In this document: positions 6,724 through 10,694 of the stretch, piece after piece
Position numbering within the stretch: the first letter of the stretch is position 1
Layout: every line of letters begins with the position of its first letter
Assembly (NCBI GenBank): GCA_021160685.1
Contig: JAGHCC010000187.1
Coordinates: 1-10,694 of the forward strand
Direction: 5' to 3'
Source: Desulfobulbaceae bacterium
GTDB lineage: Bacteria > Desulfobacterota > Desulfobulbia > Desulfobulbales > SURF-16
DNA length: 10,694 bases
Program-made: the position numbers and the translations under genes
The notes under the pieces: generated by a model
What the model was told of the DNA's origin: nothing
Seen by the model: the letters and a program-made list of their open reading frames with translations, nothing else
The model's database searches: none

Positions 6724-6872
6724 GTAAGCGTTCACCAGCACCTCATCTTCGCCCATTTCGGAGTCTACGCTTACCTGGCCTGCTCGAATAGCACCAGTAT
6801 GCTTCGCAGTCCAGGTAAGCGAGTATGCAAGACTCCGAAATGAATGAATCTAAGGCACTGGTAAACGCTTAC
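6724..6872. repeat. 149-nt imperfect palindrome between convergent genes
   Basis: Nested complementary arms are: 6724-6738 with 6858-6872 (14 of 15 pairs); 6754-6766 with 6830-6842 (13 of 13); 6768-6778 with 6811-6821 (11 of 11); 6780-6788 with 6803-6809 (7 pairs, 2-base bulge); and AGCA/TGCT near the tip as an alternative pairing. The 15-base segments 6739-6753 and 6843-6857 have equal length and match partly. The heptamer GTAAGCG or its complement occurs four times. No U-tract follows either side, so this is not a standard terminator, although it could stop or protect transcripts from both flanking operons. It contains no significant ORF and may be a MITE-like or REP-like element. Confidence 0.8.
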
Positions 6873-6887
6873 AAAGCGAAGGTTTCC

Positions 6888-6917
6888 GTAAATCTGTTGC
6901 CCTACCTGAACAGTTAC
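6888..6917. repeat. Small hairpin after the large palindrome
   Basis: GTAA (6888-6891) and CTGTT (6894-6898) pair with AACAG (6909-6913) and TTAC (6914-6917), with a 2-base bulge and a 10-base loop. A still smaller hairpin, CGCTT-ACA-AAGCG, lies at 6866-6878 and overlaps the palindrome's outer arm. The rest of the gap up to 6961 shows nothing I can name. Confidence 0.4.
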
Positions 6918-6961
6918 AAATGAACAGGAAACATGGCCTTTTTTCCTTACTCCTTCAGCCT

Positions 6962-8746
6962 TCAACCATTATTATCCTCCAGCAGCCTCTGTAGGCGGAA
7001 ATAATGGCCCTTTTCAGCCATCAAACCGTCATGACTTCCTGATTCAACAATTTCTCCCCTGTCCATGACCAGAATCCGGTCCGCCCGCCGGACAGTTGAT
7101 AAACGATGGGCTATCAAAATACAAGTCCTGTGGGACATCATATTTTCCAGAGCCTGATCAATGAACATTTCCGTTTCACTGTCCACATTGGCGGTGGCCT
7201 CGTCAAGAATGAGAATTTTTGGATTCCTGGCTAATACCCGGGCAAGGCTCATCAACTGCTGCTGTCCCCTGGAAAGATCAAATCCTGCACCGATCCGGGT
7301 CTGCAGCCCATCCGGAAGATCTTTAACAACAGAACTCATCTGGGAAAGATCAAGAATCCTGTCAAGATCTTCCTCACTTACCTCCATGTCAAGAACGATA
7401 TTGTCCCTGATCGAGCCGGGTATGATGAACAGATCCTGGGGAACAAAGCCGATCATCTTTCTCAGCCATTCCGGGGACAGTTGCTGCAGATTTATGCCGT
7501 CAAGCAGTATCGCACCGTCATCCGGTTCATGAAACCTCTCAATCAAATTAATGATTGTACTTTTTCCCGCTCCGGTGGCACCGACAATAGCCAGGGTCTC
7601 CCCCGGGCGAACAGTAAAGGTGAGGTTACGCAGAACAGGATGGTTTTTTTCATATGAAAATGAGACCCCCTGGAACTCAATTTTGCCGTCAATATGGGAC
7701 GGAATGATTCCGCTGCTGTCAGCCCTTTCCAGATCCATCAGATGAAAAATTCTTTCCGCCGAGGCCATGGCGGACTGAACAATGGAATATTTCTGGGAAA
7801 GTTCACGAACCGGTTGAAAGAAAAGGCGTATATAGGAAATAAAAGCGGTGAGATCTCCCAAGGTCATGTGCTCCCTGATTATTTCTCCGCCGCCATACCA
7901 GATAATCAGACTCAGGGCTATTGACTGCAGGAGTTCGATCAGCGGCATGAATGTGCCGAAAATTCGAATCTGGCGCAGGACCAGTTGACAATAATCTTCT
8001 CCGAGAATGTGATATTTATTGATCGAGGCCTGCTGGACGCCGAAGAGCTGAAGAACGGAAACGCCGGAAACATTCTCCTGAATAAAAGTATTCAGACCCG
8101 CCAGACTGGTACGGATCCGGCGGGACACATCCCTGGCCAACCGACCAAAGAAGACGGTTGACAGGACAAGAAAGGGGAAGACGAGACTGACAACACAGGC
8201 CAGCCTCCAGTTCATCCAGAACAGCAGAATCAGAATACCGCCTAAGCGGATAAAATCATTAACTCCGGTGACAACAACCGAGGTAAACATCTCATGCATA
8301 TTCTGTATATCATTGGTGACTCTTGTGACGATCCTGCCCACCGGCGTCGCGTTAAAAAAAGAAACCGGCAAATGGAGAGTGTGAATGAAAAGTTTCTGGC
8401 GCAGACTGTGCATCATGTTCTGGCCGGCCCACTCCAGGACAATGATCTGGCAAAAATGTGCGCCGAAACCGACCAGCATGATGATGAGAAACAGAAGGGA
8501 CAAACGCGTAATCCCGCTCACACGTTCAATATTCGCCAACTCTTCATTGACAATGTATTGATCGATGCCAAGGCGGAGGAGATAAGGTAAAGCCAGACTT
8601 GCCGCAGTCACGCCCAAGGAAAGGATGAGGCCGAAGGTCACCCATTTCCAATGAGGCGCAGCAATGGCAATGATCTTTGAAATCAGTTTTCCATCCCGTG
8701 CCCGTGGGACGAAGTCCTCTTCAATATAACCGAAACTTGTACGCAT
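6962..8746 (-). CDS. ABC exporter half-transporter, subunit with canonical Walker B (MdlB/TM288-like)
   Basis: The 594-residue protein has an N-terminal type-IV exporter membrane domain (six helices, about residues 30-325) and a C-terminal nucleotide-binding domain (about 355-590). Walker A is GATGAGKS (389-396), Q-loop Q437, Walker B ILILDE (511-516) with catalytic E516, and H-loop H547. The signature motif is LSRGQ (491-495) rather than LSGGQ. In heterodimeric exporters such as TM287/TM288 the partner with an intact Walker B typically carries the altered signature, and this is the pattern here. The ATG at 8746 shares one base with the upstream TAA, indicating translational coupling; the preceding Shine-Dalgarno is poor. 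The substrate (lipid, peptide or drug) is unknown. Confidence 0.93.
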   Translation of the reverse strand: MRTSFGYIEEDFVPRARDGKLISKIIAIAAPHWKWVTFGLILSLGVTAASLALPYLLRLGIDQYIVNEELANIERVSGITRLSLLFLIIMLVGFGAHFCQIIVLEWAGQNMMHSLRQKLFIHTLHLPVSFFNATPVGRIVTRVTNDIQNMHEMFTSVVVTGVNDFIRLGGILILLFWMNWRLACVVSLVFPFLVLSTVFFGRLARDVSRRIRTSLAGLNTFIQENVSGVSVLQLFGVQQASINKYHILGEDYCQLVLRQIRIFGTFMPLIELLQSIALSLIIWYGGGEIIREHMTLGDLTAFISYIRLFFQPVRELSQKYSIVQSAMASAERIFHLMDLERADSSGIIPSHIDGKIEFQGVSFSYEKNHPVLRNLTFTVRPGETLAIVGATGAGKSTIINLIERFHEPDDGAILLDGINLQQLSPEWLRKMIGFVPQDLFIIPGSIRDNIVLDMEVSEEDLDRILDLSQMSSVVKDLPDGLQTRIGAGFDLSRGQQQLMSLARVLARNPKILILDEATANVDSETEMFIDQALENMMSHRTCILIAHRLSTVRRADRILVMDRGEIVESGSHDGLMAEKGHYFRLQRLLEDNNG

Positions 8747-8748
8747 TA
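8744..8748 (-). promoter_or_regulatory. TAATG stop-start overlap coupling the two ABC genes
   Basis: On the minus strand the upstream gene's TAA (8748-8746) and the downstream ATG (8746-8744) share one base. With no good Shine-Dalgarno before the second gene, termination-reinitiation probably gives the 1:1 supply a heterodimer needs. Confidence 0.75.
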
Positions 8749-10494
8749 GATTTTCTTTATCTGCTGCCGACGGCAGATAGCTCTATAAAAATCATTATTC
8801 AGCTGCAACTCCTCATGGGTGCCTTTGTCAACAATGGCGCCGTTTTCAAGAACAATAATTTCTCGTGCCGAACGGAGCGGCGCAATGCGATGGGAAACAA
8901 GAATACAGATTCGTTCCCGCAGATATTCGGCAAGATTTTCAATCACCTTGTTCTCCGTCTCCATGTCAACGGCTGAAAAAGAGTCATCAATAATCATGAT
9001 GGGACGATTCAGCAACAATCCCCTGGCAAGGGAAATTCTCTGTCTCTGGCCGCCGGAAAGCCGAATTCCCTTTTCGCCGATCCTGGTTTCATAGCCGTCA
9101 GGCATGGCCATGATCTCATCATGAATCACCGCCATCCTGGCGGCAGTCTCAACCTCTTCAATAGTTGCGTCAAGCTTACCCAGACGGATATTATGAGCAA
9201 TGCTGTCCGAAAAAAGCTGCACTTCCTGAGGGATATAGGCAATATGTGATCTTAAATCCGCTAAACCGAGCTTATTGACGTCGTGGTCATCAAAATAAAC
9301 CATACCACCTTCAACCGGATAAAGACGGGTAAGGAGATGACACAGGGTTGTCTTGCCGGAGCCGGTCTTGCCGACAATCCCCAGGATTCCCGGCCGAACC
9401 CGCAAATTGACATCTCGAAGAACAAGCTGGCTGCTTCCCGGATAAGAAAAAGAGAGATTGCGAAGATGAATGGTCTGAATTTCTTCAATCGTCTCAGGAT
9501 GTTCGGCCTCGGCAAAAAGAGGTCTGGCCGTGAAAATCTCTTGAATTCTTTGCAGCGAAATTTTGCCGCGCTGGAAGAGATTGACAACCCAGCCCATGGC
9601 CATCATGGGCCAAGTCAGCATGTAGAGATAAGCGATGAAAGCGATGAAATCACCAATGGAAATCTCTGCATCAATAACAAGACGGCCGCCCCAGCAAAGA
9701 ACCAAAAGCAGGCTTGCATTGGCAATGGCGCTGGAAAGGGGAAAGAGAGTCCCATGGACAAAGGCCAGACGAAAATTATTACGGACATATATTTTCCCTT
9801 TTTTATCAAACTGGCTGGAATACGTTTCCTCCTGATTATAGGCCTTAATCAGGCGTATTGAGGTTATGGCGTCACGGGAAAATTCGGTCAGATTGGAAAA
9901 TTGCTCCTGCACTGTACCAAAAATACGACCCAGGCGGCGGGTCAGTAACCTGACGCCAATCACCAGAAGCGGCATGGGAAGAAGGGCGATTGCCGTCAGG
10001 GTTGGATGGATATAGATCATGCAGCACAGGGCAGCCAGTCCCATGATGACCGCATCAAGGGACGCCACAACTCCCATGCCGCAGGCCAATTGTACGGCCT
10101 GCAGATCATTTGTGGACAGGGCCATGATATCACCGGCCCGTCTTTGTTGAAAAAAAGCACGATCCAGAGTGAGGATATGAGAAAACAACCTGTTCCGCAG
10201 CTCCATTTCAAGAAGGCGTGAAAAACCAAGAATGAGATAACGCCAGATAAAACGTAAAGCAGCAATAAGCAGGGCTAAAAGACTGATGATTAAGGCCGAG
10301 CGGAGAATAATGGCATTGTCCGGAGTAAAACGGCCAAGTTCATCCACTGCTGTTTTTAGCAATCTGGGAATACAGAGCTGGAAAAAATCCACGCTCAAAA
10401 CAGCTATGATTCCCACAAAAAGTCGAAAAAAATATTTTTTAAAATAAGGCTTAATAATTTGAAATTCAGACATCATTTTTTTCTTTTCCGTCAT
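8746..10494 (-). CDS. ABC exporter half-transporter, subunit with degenerate Walker B (MdlA/TM287-like)
   Basis: The 582-residue partner of the downstream ABC gene has a six-helix exporter membrane domain (about 20-310) and a nucleotide-binding domain (about 340-575). Walker A is GKTGSGKT (375-382), Q-loop Q423, and the signature is canonical LSGGQ (479-483). Walker B reads MIIDD with D503 followed by D504, so the catalytic glutamate is replaced by aspartate; H-loop H535 is kept. Paired with the other subunit's LSRGQ, this yields one degenerate and one consensus ATP site. The start is uncertain: the ATG at 10494 has no good Shine-Dalgarno, and the in-frame ATGs at 10476 and 10473, preceded by a purine-rich GGAAAAGAAAAAA run, would shorten the protein by six or seven residues. 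Confidence 0.92.
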   Translation of the reverse strand: MTEKKKMMSEFQIIKPYFKKYFFRLFVGIIAVLSVDFFQLCIPRLLKTAVDELGRFTPDNAIILRSALIISLLALLIAALRFIWRYLILGFSRLLEMELRNRLFSHILTLDRAFFQQRRAGDIMALSTNDLQAVQLACGMGVVASLDAVIMGLAALCCMIYIHPTLTAIALLPMPLLVIGVRLLTRRLGRIFGTVQEQFSNLTEFSRDAITSIRLIKAYNQEETYSSQFDKKGKIYVRNNFRLAFVHGTLFPLSSAIANASLLLVLCWGGRLVIDAEISIGDFIAFIAYLYMLTWPMMAMGWVVNLFQRGKISLQRIQEIFTARPLFAEAEHPETIEEIQTIHLRNLSFSYPGSSQLVLRDVNLRVRPGILGIVGKTGSGKTTLCHLLTRLYPVEGGMVYFDDHDVNKLGLADLRSHIAYIPQEVQLFSDSIAHNIRLGKLDATIEEVETAARMAVIHDEIMAMPDGYETRIGEKGIRLSGGQRQRISLARGLLLNRPIMIIDDSFSAVDMETENKVIENLAEYLRERICILVSHRIAPLRSAREIIVLENGAIVDKGTHEELQLNNDFYRAICRRQQIKKI

Positions 10495-10556
10495 GGCAGG
10501 ATCTAACCGGTGACAATCTTGATGATCTCGAAAAAAATAACCAAATATTGAAATTT

Positions 10557-10612
10557 ATCTCTCACAGCGGTGCGGAAACGCAGGGGAAAAAACTCTGTGC
10601 CTCTGCGAGAGA
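10557..10612. repeat. Short dispersed hairpin repeat, copy 2 (both ends present)
   Basis: Bases 10557-10600 align with copy 1 at 6677-6720, and this copy continues with a right arm at 10593-10612. The outer arms TCTCTC (10558-10563) and GAGAGA (10607-10612) pair, and CACAG (10563-10567) can pair with CTGTG (10595-10599). The left arm has drifted, but the right arm is an 18-of-20 complement of copy 1's left arm. It lies about 65 bases upstream of the exporter operon start, in its presumed leader or promoter region. Confidence 0.75.
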
Positions 10613-10682
10613 GTTAAACAGGTTGAATGTATCTCCCAAATCAACAAACTACTTTATTTGCATCAGGTTGACGAACAGAAAC

Positions 10683-10688
10683 AAAGGA
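10683..10688 (+). promoter_or_regulatory. Possible ribosome binding site of a gene beyond the right edge
   Basis: AAAGGA is followed by six bases to the window end, so a plus-strand start codon may lie just outside. The stretch 10613-10682 between repeat copy 2 and this site shows no ORF or clear promoter. This is a suggestion only. Confidence 0.25.
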
Positions 10689-10694
10689 ATAATC

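Noticed and set aside
6601..6843. 80-codon plus-strand ORF across the receiver end and the repeats
   Set aside because: It arises from translating the hairpin repeat and palindrome in an arbitrary frame; such SQRRRDAE-type products are common spurious calls.
6677..10600. CRISPR array or composite transposon suggested by repeats
   Set aside because: Only two copies 3.9 kb apart, with no regular spacers and no transposase or cas gene in the window.

Overview
This window most likely comes from an anaerobic, sulfate- or sulfur-metabolising member of the Desulfobacterota (old Deltaproteobacteria). The inference rests on a small exported c7/c3-type multihaem cytochrome, a DUF169 protein, a receiver-TPR regulator, and a receiver with a C-terminal CxxC...CxxC tail of a kind common in that group. 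No rRNA, tRNA, CRISPR array, transposase or phage gene was seen.

Layout: (1) 1-709, minus: a DUF169 protein whose C-terminal end lies beyond the left edge. (2) 710-1072: non-coding. (3) 1073-2425, minus: an AGCS-family sodium:alanine/glycine symporter. (4) 2426-2609: a divergent promoter region with an A/T-rich inverted repeat. (5) 2610-2942, plus: an exported triheme cytochrome. (6) 3055-6677, plus: a three-gene signalling cluster of receiver-TPR protein, membrane PAS histidine kinase, and receiver with a cysteine-rich tail; the kinase and last receiver overlap. (7) 6678-6961: a repeat-rich gap between convergent genes, with half of one short hairpin repeat abutting a 149-nt imperfect palindrome. 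(8) 6962-10494, minus: two translationally coupled half-transporters forming a heterodimeric ABC exporter. (9) 10495-10694: the exporter leader, with a second copy of the short hairpin repeat.

How the genes may work together: the kinase probably phosphorylates one or both receivers, and neither receiver has a DNA-binding domain, so output is probably through protein contacts (TPR surface, cysteine tail). The cytochrome directly upstream on the same strand, the CxxC pairs in the kinase and the cysteine tail of the last receiver make a redox-related signal conceivable, but this is inference. The exporter pair shows the asymmetric ATP sites of TM287/288-type transporters; its substrate cannot be read from sequence.

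The least explained parts are the non-coding repeats at 6677-6917, 10557-10612 and 4264-4288, and the output of the three-gene signalling cluster. I see no clear case of a wholly new defence or mobile system.
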